NCBI RefSeq assembly: GCF_020523605.1
Contig: NZ_JAJAQI010000026.1
Span: forward strand, 1 to 64,000
Direction of reading: 5' to 3'
From: Roseicella aerolata
GTDB lineage: Bacteria; Pseudomonadota; Alphaproteobacteria; Acetobacterales; Acetobacteraceae
DNA: 64,000 nucleotides
The notes under the pieces were generated by a model. The model made no database searches. It saw only the letters and a list, made by a program, of their open reading frames with translations, and was not told where the DNA came from. A program made the position numbers and the translations under genes. Each line of letters opens with the position of its first letter. Position 1 is the stretch's first letter. Of the stretch, positions 17,020 to 26,283 are shown one piece after another.

Positions 17020-17808
17020 CTAGCCCTCATTCGGGATGTTCAGCAATTGGCCGCAGGCCTTGCAGTGCACGGCATCCGGCTCGTGCCGCTCCAGCCCGCA
17101 GGCGGGACAGGGATAGCGCACCTTCACCGGGCGGAACAATGCCTGGGCGAGCCGCAGGAAGAGCGTGACGCCGGCCAGCATGATCACCACCGAGAGCATC
17201 CGCCCCGTGATCCCGGGCAGGGTGATGTCGCCGAAGCCGGTGGTGGTGAGCGTGGTGACGGTGAAGTAGAGCGCGTCTGCGTAATTATGGATGCCCGGAT
17301 TGGTGCGGTGCTGCGTCTCGAAGACCACGCCGCTCATGATGAAGAGGAAGACGAGGAGGTGGGCGGCGGCGAGCGTCGCCTCCTCGTTGCGGCGGAAGAA
17401 GGGCAGGTCGCTGCGGAGCGTGGTGATCAGCCGGACGGAATGCAGCAGCCGCAGGGTGCGCAGCACGCGCAGGAAGGCGGCCGCCCCCTGCAGGAAGGGC
17501 GCCAGGATCAGCGACAGGATGGCAACCAGGTCGGCGAGGTTGAGCGGGCTGAACAGGGTCCGGCGCGGCACGCCGCTGGCCGCGATGCGGAAGCCGAACT
17601 CGGTGAGCAGCAGCAGGCCGAGCAGGACGTCCACCGTCAGCTCGAAGGTGGTCAGGGGCAGGAAGGAGGCCGTGACGATCCAGCCGATGCTGAGCACGTC
17701 CAGCCCGAGCAGGGCATAGCGGAAGCGCTTGGCCGGCGGCGTCCCCGCCTCATAGAGGTGGCGCAGCACGACCCGCAGGCCGTGCTGCCTCGCCATCTCC
17801 CGGACCAA
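17020..17808 (-). CDS. Voltage-gated K+ channel-like ion transporter with C-terminal zinc ribbon
   Basis: A 262-residue six-helix channel protein. Helices S1-S4 occupy about residues 30-140. S4 carries spaced arginines (FLRVLRTLRLLHSVRLI), suggesting a voltage sensor. The pore loop reads YFTVTTLTTTGFGDITLPG, a TxGFGD filter typical of K+ channels. The cytosolic tail ends in CPACGLERHEPDAVHCKACG, two CxxC pairs that should bind zinc. It lies about 190 bases downstream of the KtrB start on the same strand side, so the region concentrates K+ transport genes. The tail could act as a ligand or redox sensor; that is inference. Confidence 0.88.
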   Translation of the reverse strand: MVREMARQHGLRVVLRHLYEAGTPPAKRFRYALLGLDVLSIGWIVTASFLPLTTFELTVDVLLGLLLLTEFGFRIAASGVPRRTLFSPLNLADLVAILSLILAPFLQGAAAFLRVLRTLRLLHSVRLITTLRSDLPFFRRNEEATLAAAHLLVFLFIMSGVVFETQHRTNPGIHNYADALYFTVTTLTTTGFGDITLPGITGRMLSVVIMLAGVTLFLRLAQALFRPVKVRYPCPACGLERHEPDAVHCKACGQLLNIPNEG

Positions 17809-17823
17809 GCGCGCCGGCCCGGC

Positions 17824-19059
17824 CTAGAGGGCGCCGCCCTTGCGGCCGGCCATGGCGCCGAGGCGGAGCCGCAGCGCGTTCAGCTTGATGAACCCTTGCG
17901 CATCGAACTGGTCGTAGGCGCCCTGGTCCTCCTCGAAGGTGACGTGCTTCATGGAATAGAGGCTGTTCGGCGAACGCCGGCCGGTGACGATGACATTGCC
18001 CTTGTAGAGCTTGAGCCGGACCTCGCCGGTCACGCTCTTCTGGCTCTCATCCGCCATGGACTGGATCATCCGGCGCTCCGGGCTGAACCAGAAGCCATTA
18101 TAGACCAGCTCCGCATAGCGCGGCATCAGGCTGTCCTTGAGGTGCGCCGCCTCGCGGTCGAGCGTGATGCTCTCGATGGCGCGGTGCGCCTGCCAGAGGA
18201 TGGTGCCGCCGGGCGTCTCGTAGCAGCCGCGGGACTTCATGCCGACGAAGCGGTTCTCCACCAGGTCCAGCCGGCCGATGCCGTTGGCCTTGCCGAGCGC
18301 GTTCAGCTCGGTCAGCAGCGCGGCGGGGGAGAGGCGCTTGCCGTTGATGCCAATGGCATCGCCGCGCTCGAACTCCATGACGATCTCGGTCGGGCTGTCC
18401 GGCGCGTCCATCGGGCTGATGGTGCGCTGCCAGACCATCTCGTCCGGGGCGTCCCAGGGCTCCTCCAGGATCTTCCCCTCGGAGGAGGAGTGCAGCAGGT
18501 TGGCGTCCACCGAGAAGGGCGCCTCGCCGCGCTTGTCCTTGGCGATCGGGATCTGGTTCTGCTCGGCGAACTCGATCAGCTTCGTCCGGCTGGTCAGGTC
18601 CCATTCGCGCCAGGGGGCGATGACCTTCACATCCGGCTTCAGGGCGTAGTAGCCGATCTCGAACCGGACCTGGTCGTTGCCCTTGCCGGTCGCGCCATGG
18701 GCGACGGCGTCCGCCCCGACCGCTTCGGCGATCTCGATCTGCCGCTTGGCGATCAGGGGGCGGGCGATGGACGTGCCCAGCAGGTACTGCCCCTCATAGA
18801 GGGCGTTCATCCGGAACATCGGGAAGACGAAGTCGCGGGTGAATTCCTCCCGCAGGTCGTCGATGAAGATGTTCTCGGGCCGGATGCCGAGGAGCAGCGC
18901 CTTGTCCCGGGCCGGGCCGAGCTCCTCCCCCTGGCCGAGATCGGCGGTGAAGGTCACGACCTCGCACCGATAGGTGGTCTGCAGCCACTTCAGGATGACG
19001 CTGGTGTCAAGCCCGCCGGAATAGGCGAGCACCACCTTCTTCACGTCCTTCACGCGCAT
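17824..19059 (-). CDS. argG: Argininosuccinate synthase
   Basis: A 411-residue cytosolic enzyme that joins citrulline and aspartate using ATP in the penultimate step of arginine synthesis. The ATP pyrophosphatase loop [18 protein letters not shown] lies near residues 8-25, and [19 protein letters not shown] near 115-133 covers the aspartate/citrulline site. Other hallmarks are [16 protein letters not shown] and [15 protein letters not shown]. Length and ends match the family. It begins about 130 bases from a divergent secreted hydrolase gene and ends 15 bases from the ion-channel gene on the same strand. Confidence 0.98.
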   Translation of the reverse strand: MRVKDVKKVVLAYSGGLDTSVILKWLQTTYRCEVVTFTADLGQGEELGPARDKALLLGIRPENIFIDDLREEFTRDFVFPMFRMNALYEGQYLLGTSIARPLIAKRQIEIAEAVGADAVAHGATGKGNDQVRFEIGYYALKPDVKVIAPWREWDLTSRTKLIEFAEQNQIPIAKDKRGEAPFSVDANLLHSSSEGKILEEPWDAPDEMVWQRTISPMDAPDSPTEIVMEFERGDAIGINGKRLSPAALLTELNALGKANGIGRLDLVENRFVGMKSRGCYETPGGTILWQAHRAIESITLDREAAHLKDSLMPRYAELVYNGFWFSPERRMIQSMADESQKSVTGEVRLKLYKGNVIVTGRRSPNSLYSMKHVTFEEDQGAYDQFDAQGFIKLNALRLRLGAMAGRKGGAL

Positions 19060-19187
19060 CGAAAGATTCCTTGGCCGGCCGAGGGGACACCCTTCGGCCC
19101 GAGAAGCAGCGGTGTCCTGCCCCGACCGCGTCCATGCGACAAGAGGCTAGTTGCAAGCGGCACCGGTGATGTGGTTTCCTCACCTTT

Positions 19188-20249
19188 ATGGGATATCACA
19201 TACTCTTGTATTTTATCCTGTGTGCCGCCGCCCTGGCCCCCGCCCGGGCCGAGCCGCCACGCGCCCCGGTCCTCGATATCGCCGCCGTGCCGCATCTCGG
19301 CCGGGAAGGGCGGGAGGACTATGCAAGCTTCCTGTTGCAGGCGACGCCGCGCGCCTTCGCCCTCAGCCCCGAGGGCGCCTGGGGCTGGGCCGCGGCGCTG
19401 CCGACGGCCGCAGCGACCGAGGCGCGGGCGCTGGAGCTCTGCGCCTCCTGGGGCGGCGGGGGCTGCCGGATCTATGCCCGCGACCTGGCCGTGGTCTGGC
19501 CAGGGCGCGAAAGCCCGCCGCCGCCGGTCCCGGACGCCACCCCCATCAAGGCGGGGCCGGGCTGGACGCTGGTGCCGGATGGGCGCTTCCTCTGGCAGGG
19601 GCCGCAAGCCGCGCGCGGCGCCTATGTCTGGGCGCATGGCCGCGCCGCGGGCGGGCAGGACAGCCGCGGCAGCCAGCCCCAGCCGCACGTCCGCGTCTTC
19701 AACAACGAAGGCTATGACGTGCTGCGCTTCGACCGGGCGCCCGCGACCGATGAGACCGACATCGCCGCGGACTGGTTGCGGAACGCCCTGCAGGTGCTGC
19801 GCGCCCAGGGCTATGCGCGCATCGTGATGGGTGGCCAGTCGCGCGGGGCCTGGAATGCGCTGCAGGTGCTGGACACGCCCGGGCTGGTCGATGGGGTGGT
19901 GGCGATCGCCCCCGCTGCCCATGGCGCGCGCGGCAGCCCGGCCTGGGCCTGGGCGCTGGAGGATCTGCAGCGGATCGTCACGGCGGCGCGCAGCCCCACG
20001 GCCCGGGTGGTGGTCGCCAATTTCGCCCAGGATGAATTCGACCCCGATCCGGGCGGGCGCGCGACGCTATTCCGGTCACTCGCCACGCCGAAGATCGGCA
20101 GTTTGCTTTTTTTGGATCGGCCGAACGGACTTGTCGGCCACGGGGCCGGTGCCGACTGGCGTTTCACACAGAGCTACGGGGAATGTTTGCTGCACTTCAT
20201 TGAACGCCAGGCACCGGACTGCATCGGGAGAACACAACCAGGGCGATAA
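19188..20249 (+). CDS. Secreted alpha/beta hydrolase-like protein
   Basis: A 353-residue protein with a signal peptide (MGYHILLYFILCAAALAPARA). The second half looks like an alpha/beta hydrolase: a strand ending VMGGQSRGAWNALQV near residue 215, whose GQSRG matches the GxSxG nucleophile elbow. A likely acid lies in NFAQDEFDPDPGG near 280, and a candidate His in GLVGHGAGADWRF near 320. The first half resembles a small cysteine-containing domain (ELCASWGGGGCRIYARDLA). Substrate unknown. The RTX protein gene follows 69 bases downstream on the same strand and may be co-transcribed. Confidence 0.7.
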   Translation: MGYHILLYFILCAAALAPARAEPPRAPVLDIAAVPHLGREGREDYASFLLQATPRAFALSPEGAWGWAAALPTAAATEARALELCASWGGGGCRIYARDLAVVWPGRESPPPPVPDATPIKAGPGWTLVPDGRFLWQGPQAARGAYVWAHGRAAGGQDSRGSQPQPHVRVFNNEGYDVLRFDRAPATDETDIAADWLRNALQVLRAQGYARIVMGGQSRGAWNALQVLDTPGLVDGVVAIAPAAHGARGSPAWAWALEDLQRIVTAARSPTARVVVANFAQDEFDPDPGGRATLFRSLATPKIGSLLFLDRPNGLVGHGAGADWRFTQSYGECLLHFIERQAPDCIGRTQPGR

Positions 20250-20318
20250 TTTCGCGATGGAAATTCCTCACATTTAGTTTATCAGGCGCCCCGTCACATC
20301 AGCGTATCGGGGTTTGCC

Positions 20319-22604
20319 ATGGCGGTCATCACAGGAACGGCGGGCGCCGACACCATTCTGCCGACCGGGGTTTCGGCCGGCGTCACGGGTGGCGTGCCGA
20401 CCGGCGCGGATGACACGATTGATGGTGGCGCGGGCGATGATCGCCTGAATGGCGGCCATGGCAACGACCTGATCCTCGGCGGCGCTGGTGCTGATACCAT
20501 CATCGGCAGCACCGGCAACGATACGGTTGATGGCGGCGAGCTGAGCACCCGCAACACCATGGATTACCGCGGGGCCGCGGGTTATGGCGGGGCCGGGGTC
20601 AGCGTTGTCTTCACCAGCAGCACATCGGCCACCGTCACCAAGACCGACGGCACCGACACGCTCAGCAACATCAACCAGGTCTTCGGCAACAGCCAGGCCG
20701 ATAGATTCGATCTCTCCGCCATCGGTGCCACTGGCGGTCTCGCCTTCATCATTCGTGGCGGCGCCGGCGACGATACCATCATCGGCAACGGCACCGACCG
20801 GGTGGTCGCCGACTACAACGGCGTCACCACGGCGATCCGCGTCGATCTCGGCGCCGGCACCGCCTCCGACGGCCAGGGCGGCACCGACAGCCTCGTCAAT
20901 GTCCGCGCCGTGCTCGCCTCGAACGGCGGCGCCGACACGCTGATCGGCAGCAGCGGCGATGATACCTTCATCCTCTCCGGCGGCGGCAACAAGACCATCG
21001 CCGGCGGCGCCGGCACCGACACCTGGCGCTACCAGGGCTCGGCCGCGGTGGTCGTCGATCTCGGCACGGATTCCACCGGCGGCGCCTATGCCGGCTTCGC
21101 CACCCATGCCGGCAGCCAGTCCAGCCTGAGCTCCATCGAGCGGGCCTATGGCGGGCTGGGCAACGACACCATCAAGGGCTCGCACGGCGACAACACCCTG
21201 GCCGGCGATGCCGGCAACGACCTCATCGACGGCCGGCTCGGCTTCGACGTCCTCGACTACTCCGTCTGGAGCACCAGCCCGATCACCACCGGCGTGATCG
21301 TCAACCTCAGCAGCGCCACCGAGACGGTGAGCGGCGCCGGCCTCGCCGCCGGCACCGCCCGCGACAGCTGGGGCGGCACCGACACCATCACCGGCATCGA
21401 GGGCGTGATCGGCACCGACTTCGCCGACACCCTGCTCGGCTCCGATGCCGAGAACCTGCTCACCGGCGGCACCGGCAACGATCTCCTCAGCGGCGGCGGC
21501 GCCGATACCCTGCTGGGCGGCGAGGGCAACGATACCCTGCGCGGCGGCGACGGCAACGATCTCCTCCAGGGCGGCGCGGGCTTCGACATCGCTCTCTATA
21601 CCACCCTCTCCAGCGCCGCGACCTGGTCGCGGAATCCGACCACCGGCAGCTGGACGGTGACGACCGCCGAGGGGACGGACACGCTGACCGATGTCGAGGC
21701 GCTGCGCTTCAGCGACCGCACAGTCATCGTCGTCGGGGCGACGGCGAACGACTTCAACGGCAACGGCACCTCCGATATCCTCTGGCGCCATTCCAGCGGC
21801 GCGATCACCACCTGGTCGATGCAGGGCACCGCCGGCACCACCGGCTTCAGCGCCGATGTGGGCGCGGGCTGGACGGCGGCCGAGGTCGCCGATTTCAACG
21901 GCGACCGGAAGGCCGACATCCTGTGGCGGCATACCGATGGCTGGGTCGCGCTCTGGCAGATCGACGGCGGTTTCGTCAGCGGCGGCGGGACCTTCGCCCA
22001 TGTCGATGCTGCATGGTCCATCGCGGCGGCCGGCGACCTGAACGGCGACAGCTTCGCCGACATCGTCTGGCGGCACACGGATGGCACCCTCGCCGTCTGG
22101 CTGATGCGGGGCACGGTGTTCTCCGGAGGGGCGAGCATCGCCCAGGTCGATACGGCCTGGACGGTCGCGGGCCTCGCCGATTTCGACGGCGACGGCCGCG
22201 GTGACATCCTGTGGCGCCATGACGACGGCAGCGTTGCCGTCTGGAGGATGGACGGGACCACCGGCCTCGGCGGGGCCACCATCGCCTCCCCCGGCGCGAA
22301 CCAGCGGATCGCCGGCACCGGCGACTTCAATGGCGACGGGAAGGCCGACATCCTGTGGCGCGCGGATGACGGGAGGGTCGCCGTCTCGATGGTGGACGGC
22401 TTCACGGTCCTCTCCACGACCGAGGTCGCCGCGCCGGGCACGGCCTGGACGGTGGCACAGGTGGGCGACTTCGACGGCGACGGAAAGGCTGACATCTTCT
22501 GGCGCAGCACCGACGGCTCGGTCGCGCTCTGGCTGATGGACGGCGCGACAGTGAAGTCGGCAACCCCGCTCGGCAATCCCGGCACCGAGTGGTCCGTCAT
22601 CTGA
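20319..22604 (+). CDS. RTX calcium-binding surface/secreted protein with six FG-GAP repeats
   Basis: A 761-residue protein of two blocks. Residues 1 to about 440 carry groups of RTX nonapeptides (GGxGxDxUx), for example GGAGDDRLNGGHGNDLILGG near the start and GGEGNDTLRGGDGNDLLQGG near 410. These fold into Ca2+-binding beta-rolls. Residues about 470-755 hold six FG-GAP/VCBS-type repeats of roughly 47 residues, each with D-F/L-N/D-G-D-x-x-A/G-D-I-x-W-R. There is no Sec signal, as expected for type I secretion, but no ABC/HlyD/TolC export genes are in the window. The role is unknown; adhesion, an S-layer-like function or matrix binding are possibilities. An upstream hydrolase may share the transcript. 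Confidence 0.88.
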   Translation: MAVITGTAGADTILPTGVSAGVTGGVPTGADDTIDGGAGDDRLNGGHGNDLILGGAGADTIIGSTGNDTVDGGELSTRNTMDYRGAAGYGGAGVSVVFTSSTSATVTKTDGTDTLSNINQVFGNSQADRFDLSAIGATGGLAFIIRGGAGDDTIIGNGTDRVVADYNGVTTAIRVDLGAGTASDGQGGTDSLVNVRAVLASNGGADTLIGSSGDDTFILSGGGNKTIAGGAGTDTWRYQGSAAVVVDLGTDSTGGAYAGFATHAGSQSSLSSIERAYGGLGNDTIKGSHGDNTLAGDAGNDLIDGRLGFDVLDYSVWSTSPITTGVIVNLSSATETVSGAGLAAGTARDSWGGTDTITGIEGVIGTDFADTLLGSDAENLLTGGTGNDLLSGGGADTLLGGEGNDTLRGGDGNDLLQGGAGFDIALYTTLSSAATWSRNPTTGSWTVTTAEGTDTLTDVEALRFSDRTVIVVGATANDFNGNGTSDILWRHSSGAITTWSMQGTAGTTGFSADVGAGWTAAEVADFNGDRKADILWRHTDGWVALWQIDGGFVSGGGTFAHVDAAWSIAAAGDLNGDSFADIVWRHTDGTLAVWLMRGTVFSGGASIAQVDTAWTVAGLADFDGDGRGDILWRHDDGSVAVWRMDGTTGLGGATIASPGANQRIAGTGDFNGDGKADILWRADDGRVAVSMVDGFTVLSTTEVAAPGTAWTVAQVGDFDGDGKADIFWRSTDGSVALWLMDGATVKSATPLGNPGTEWSVI

Positions 22605-22842
22605 ACAGAAACCGGCGCCGCCAGGTGGAGGGGCGCGCCGGTCCCCATCCCCGGCGAGACGGCCATCCCGGTGGGCAACTGATACCGTCCCGCAGGCATG
22701 CGGATGCATGTCTGCGTCCCCGGCCCCCTCATGGCGGCTGCCGGTCAGGATCTATGCCGGCCTGACATCGGGTGCGCAGGGCCGGCCCGCCGCCATGCCG
22801 GCCGCCGGGCACCGGGGCGGAGGCGCCTCGCCCTCCCCTCCT

Positions 22843-24063
22843 TCAACGCGCCAGCCAGGTGGCCAGCGCGCGGCGCTCCTCCGGCTCCATCCGCGTGATG
22901 TTGTTGGGCGGCATGGCATTGCTCAGCACCGCCTGCAGGCGGATTGCCGCCGCCTCCCGCGCGATATGCTCCGGCGTGTCCAGCCGCACGCCCTTGGGCG
23001 CGATCGAGATGCCGGCCCAGACCGGCGCCGCCGCATGGCACATGGCGCAGCGGCCGGTCACGATCTCCACCACCTCGGCCGGCGGCGGCGCCACGCCGCG
23101 CGGCAGCGCGGTGCCGGATGCCTCGACCGCCGCGAGGCCCAGGCGTTCCCGCCCGACCGGCGAGGAGGTCAGGCTGACGATGCCCGCCAGCAGGATGCAG
23201 GCGGCGGCGACGGCCCAGCACCACCAGGCATTGCCGCGGCCGCCGTGGCGCAGGTTGTAGAAGACGCGGATCACCGCCCCTGCCACCAGGATCAGCCCGG
23301 TGATGACGAAGGCGAAGGGCGTGGACCACAGCATCGGGTAGTGGTTCGCCAGCATCAGGAACAGCACGGGCAGCGTCAGGTAGTTGTTGTGCGTGCTGCG
23401 CAGCTTACCGATCCTGCCGAGGGCGGGGTCCGGCGCCTCCCCCCTCATCAGCGCGGCGATCACCTTGCGCTGGTTGGGGATGATGACCATGGCGACATTG
23501 CCCGCCATCCAGGTCGCCATCACCGCCCCGGTATGGATCATGGCGCCGCGGCCGCTGAAGACCTGCTGGAACAGGAAGGCCAGCAGCATGACGAAGCCGA
23601 GGCCGATGGCGGCCAGCCCCGCCTCGCTCTCGCCGATCCTGGACCGGCAGAGCCGGTCATAGGCAACCCAGCCGAGCCCCAGCGAGCCGATGCCGATCGC
23701 CGCCGCCGTCACCGGGCCGATATCCGCGACCCCGGGATCGATCAGGAAGAGTTCGGAGGCGCCGTAATACATCCACGCCAGCAGGCAGAAGCCCGAGAGC
23801 CAGGTCGTGTACGCCTCCCATTTGTGCCAGAGCAGTTGCGGCGGCAGTTCGCCCGGCGCCACCAGCCATTTCCGCACCTGGTAGAAGCCGCCGCCATGCA
23901 CCTCCCACATCTGGCCGCCCTTGCCGGCAGGAATCTCCGGCACGGGCTTCAGCAGGGCGTCGATATGCATGAAGTAGAAGCTGCTGCCGATCCAGGCCAT
24001 GGCGGCCAGCACATGCAGCCAGCGGAGCAGCATGCCGCCCCATTCATGGAGATAGGGATCCAT
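22843..24063 (-). CDS. puuD: Urate hydroxylase PuuD (membrane urate oxidase with cytochrome c domain)
   Basis: A 406-residue inner-membrane protein. It starts with MDPYLHEWGGMLLRWLHVLA, typical of the family, followed by about eight or nine hydrophobic helices with conserved histidines (WLHVLA, FMHIDALL). A C-terminal c-type cytochrome domain has one haem site, CAMCH, near residue 325 and a candidate axial Met in NAMPPNNITRM. PuuD converts urate to 5-hydroxyisourate and passes electrons to the respiratory chain. No other purine-degradation gene is in the window. The ATG at 24063 is chosen because the frame upstream is low-complexity. Confidence 0.9.
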   Translation of the reverse strand: MDPYLHEWGGMLLRWLHVLAAMAWIGSSFYFMHIDALLKPVPEIPAGKGGQMWEVHGGGFYQVRKWLVAPGELPPQLLWHKWEAYTTWLSGFCLLAWMYYGASELFLIDPGVADIGPVTAAAIGIGSLGLGWVAYDRLCRSRIGESEAGLAAIGLGFVMLLAFLFQQVFSGRGAMIHTGAVMATWMAGNVAMVIIPNQRKVIAALMRGEAPDPALGRIGKLRSTHNNYLTLPVLFLMLANHYPMLWSTPFAFVITGLILVAGAVIRVFYNLRHGGRGNAWWCWAVAAACILLAGIVSLTSSPVGRERLGLAAVEASGTALPRGVAPPPAEVVEIVTGRCAMCHAAAPVWAGISIAPKGVRLDTPEHIAREAAAIRLQAVLSNAMPPNNITRMEPEERRALATWLAR

Positions 24064-24437
24064 CAGCACCCCGCCCCCCGAGCGCGGTGGCCCCGTGGCG
24101 ACGGTGCCCCGACCACACTCCATCCCTGATCCGACAATTCCGGTCCCCTTCGGCCAGACTGCGCGAGGTCCCGGCGTCCATCCCCCGGCCGCCCTGTTAC
24201 GCCCTGGCCGCTGCCGGCGGCAAGCGACATGCCGGCAGCGGAGCGGGCAGAGGCCCGCCCCCCGATCCGCTGGTGCCCCTTGTTTTTCGGGCAGAGTCAC
24301 GCTTCCCGACGTTCACGCCCGTCCGCGATCCGCTCTACAGCGGATTGGCGTTCAGAACTGAACGCCAATCCGCTGTAGAGCGCTGTTTGTAAAGCAGCTT
24401 CACGCTGCGGGGCGTTCACGCCCCTCCGCGATCTGCT
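24064..24437. other. Intergenic gap largely filled by a repeat element
   Basis: About 370 bases between puuD and the next leftward gene. The left part (24064-24300) shows no gene or signal; the puuD promoter is expected here. The right part is the dispersed repeat described separately. Confidence 0.6.
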
Positions 24438-24440
24438 CTA
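24311..24440 (-). repeat. Dispersed repeat family 1, copy 3, with a 25-bp perfect palindrome
   Basis: Read leftwards it begins with CTAGAGCAGATCGCGGAGGG (24440 downward), then GCGTGAACGC and GTGAAGCTGCTTTA. A perfect inverted repeat follows with 25-base arms, 24331-24355 and 24358-24382, separated by two bases (AA). Beyond it (24311-24336) lies a second partial head, GCGGACGGGCGTGAACG, in the same orientation. This is the best-preserved palindrome of the family. The CTAG edge also supplies the TAG stop of the gene ending at 24438. Confidence 0.9.
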
Positions 24441-25193
24441 GGCGCCGCGCGGCGGCATCGCCTCCGGCGGTGTCCGGCCGGGGATCGCCCCCATCAGGCC
24501 GAGATCGATGGCCGTGCGGGTGACCATCACCGCGAAGCCCGGCCCGTTCCGCAGGGCGGCGAGACGCATCCGCGCCGCCGGCTCCGCCACCAGCCGTTCC
24601 AGCGCCGGGCCGTCATCGGGTAAGGGCAGGCTGGGGAAGACCGGGCCGCGCTGCGGCGGCGTGCCCAGCAGCAGCCGCTCCACCGCCCGGCTGTCGAGCG
24701 CGATGGCGGTGCCGCAGGTCATCGCCAGGTCGTCCTCCGGGAAGGCCAGACGGGCGCCGACCAGCGTGCCGGGTGCGCGGCCGCGCATCAGGTGGTTGTC
24801 CCAGATCACCACCGGCGCACCATCCGGGAAAGCTTCCGCCGCCACGCCACCCTCCGGCCGCGGGCCGAGCAGCCGGTACAGGCCGAAACGCGCCTCCATC
24901 AGGGCGCGCAGCATGCGGTCCTCCTCGCTGCCCGGCAGCGGCGGCTCGGCCCTGGCCTGGCGTTCGATGGCGCGGCCATGGCCGCCCACCGGATCGAGCA
25001 CGCCGAGGTCGAGGACGGCGGCGAGTTGCATCTCATCCGCCGGCACCACCTGCTTGCCGTCCCAGAGCGTCAGGGCGCGCGCCTGGCTGGCGACGCTCGC
25101 CAGTGGGATGCGCTTCGACGCCTCCGTCAGGAGGTGCCGGCGAATGGGCGCGTAGCGGGCATAGCGCGCCGCCGCGGTCAGCGTCCCGGACAC
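24438..25193 (-). CDS. Hypothetical protein, unrecognised
   Basis: A 251-residue soluble protein that I cannot assign to a family. It has an arginine-rich N-terminus (ARYARYAPIRRHLLTEASKR), a middle with DPVGGHGRAIERQAR and RMLRALMEARFGLYRLLG, and a segment VVIWDNHLMRGRAPGTLVGA. There is no signal peptide or membrane helix. It starts at GTG 25193, four bases after the stop of the LDH2-family dehydrogenase, so it is almost certainly the second gene of that operon. The stop TAG is contributed by a dispersed repeat at its 3' end, which may have altered the original C-terminus. Confidence 0.65.
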   Translation of the reverse strand: MSGTLTAAARYARYAPIRRHLLTEASKRIPLASVASQARALTLWDGKQVVPADEMQLAAVLDLGVLDPVGGHGRAIERQARAEPPLPGSEEDRMLRALMEARFGLYRLLGPRPEGGVAAEAFPDGAPVVIWDNHLMRGRAPGTLVGARLAFPEDDLAMTCGTAIALDSRAVERLLLGTPPQRGPVFPSLPLPDDGPALERLVAEPAARMRLAALRNGPGFAVMVTRTAIDLGLMGAIPGRTPPEAMPPRGA

Positions 25194-25197
25194 GCGC

Positions 25198-26283
25198 TCA
25201 GTTCGGGGTGGCGACGCCGAGGGAACGGGCGCAGCGGACGATGCCTTCCCAGGTATCCGGCTGCAGCGGCACCCCCTTCGCCAGGCGCTCGGCGCGCAGC
25301 CGCGCTTCCGGCTCGCCGGGCGCCAGCACCTCTCCGCCCGGGGTGTCGGGGCGGCAGGACTTCACCCAGGCGACGTAATCCTCGGCGGTCTTCCGGAACT
25401 CGGCATCGGTGCCGAAATGCTGCGGCGAGATGTAGATGGAGAGCATGCCATTGGCGATGCGCCCGCGCGCATCCACCGGGCCGGAGCACCCGCCGCCGGT
25501 GAAGGCGCCGGCCAGCAGCTCGCACATGAAGGCGAGGCCGGAGCCCTTGTGCTCGCCGAAGGCGCGGATGGCGCCGAGGCCATTGGCCGGGTTGCGCGGC
25601 CCGACCGGCGGATAGTCGCCGTAGAGCGTATGCGGGTCGGCGGAGAGGCGGCCGTCCGGCTCGATCAGCGCGTCATGCGGCAGCGGCTTGCCGCCGTTCG
25701 AGGCGACCAGCACCTTGCCCTCCGCGACGCGGGAGGTGGCGAAATCCAGCACCACCGGCGGGTCGGTGGGCACGCCGACGCTGAAGGGGGCCGTGGAGAA
25801 GCGCCGCTCCGTCCCGCCGAAGGGCGCGACCAGCACGCTGCCTGCGACATTGACGAAATGGATGGAGATCAGTCCGGCCTCGATCGCCTGCTCGGCATAG
25901 GCGCCGATGCGGCCGACATGGCCGGCATTGCGCAGCGCGATGACGGCGGTGCCGTGCTTCCGCGCCCGCTCGATGCCGAGCGCCGTCGCCTGCGGCGCGA
26001 CGGTCTGGCCGAAGCCGAATTTCCCGTCCAGCAGGGCGAAGGCGCCGCCATCCGTCACGACATCGGCGCTCTGGCCCGCGAGGATGTAGCCGGCCTGCTG
26101 CCATTCGACATAGCGGGGCACCCGGACCACGCCATGGCTGTCATGCCCGGCCAGGTTGGCGCCGAGGAGGTGGTGGGAGATGCGCCCGGCCTCGGCATCG
26201 TCGCAGCCATTGGCGCGGAAGATGTTGGCGACGAGCGTCTCGAGCGTATCGGCGCCGATCAGCACCGGGGCGTTGGTGTCCAT
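25198..26283 (-). CDS. Malate/L-lactate dehydrogenase family oxidoreductase (LDH2 type)
   Basis: A 361-residue NAD(P)-dependent dehydrogenase of the LDH2/MDHG2 family, which includes ureidoglycolate, malate and sulfolactate dehydrogenases. Seen: NLAGHDSHGVVRVPRYVEW with the catalytic His near residues 50-60, FGFGQTVAPQA near 95, NAGHVGRIGAYAEQA near 120, and KGSGLAFMCELLAGAFTGG near 240. The substrate is not determined; ureidoglycolate would fit a purine link with PuuD about 1 kb away, but sugar or hydroxyacid substrates are equally possible beside the ABC operon. Followed by an unrecognised 251-residue gene four bases on. Confidence 0.9.
   Translation of the reverse strand: MDTNAPVLIGADTLETLVANIFRANGCDDAEAGRISHHLLGANLAGHDSHGVVRVPRYVEWQQAGYILAGQSADVVTDGGAFALLDGKFGFGQTVAPQATALGIERARKHGTAVIALRNAGHVGRIGAYAEQAIEAGLISIHFVNVAGSVLVAPFGGTERRFSTAPFSVGVPTDPPVVLDFATSRVAEGKVLVASNGGKPLPHDALIEPDGRLSADPHTLYGDYPPVGPRNPANGLGAIRAFGEHKGSGLAFMCELLAGAFTGGGCSGPVDARGRIANGMLSIYISPQHFGTDAEFRKTAEDYVAWVKSCRPDTPGGEVLAPGEPEARLRAERLAKGVPLQPDTWEGIVRCARSLGVATPN

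Noticed and set aside
15154-19827. A 1557-codon rightward open frame
   Set aside because: It runs antisense through the potassium-transport and argG genes, has the Arg/Pro/His/Gln composition of reverse-strand artefacts, and no domain is visible.
22605-22665. Possible terminator after the RTX gene
   Set aside because: ACCGGCG/CGCCGGT can pair, but the loop is long and no T-run follows, so it is not better than chance in such GC-rich DNA.
20274-22709. 811-codon leftward frame opposite the RTX gene
   Set aside because: The repeats in its translation mirror the RTX and FG-GAP repeats on the other strand; composition and lack of motifs mark it as antisense.
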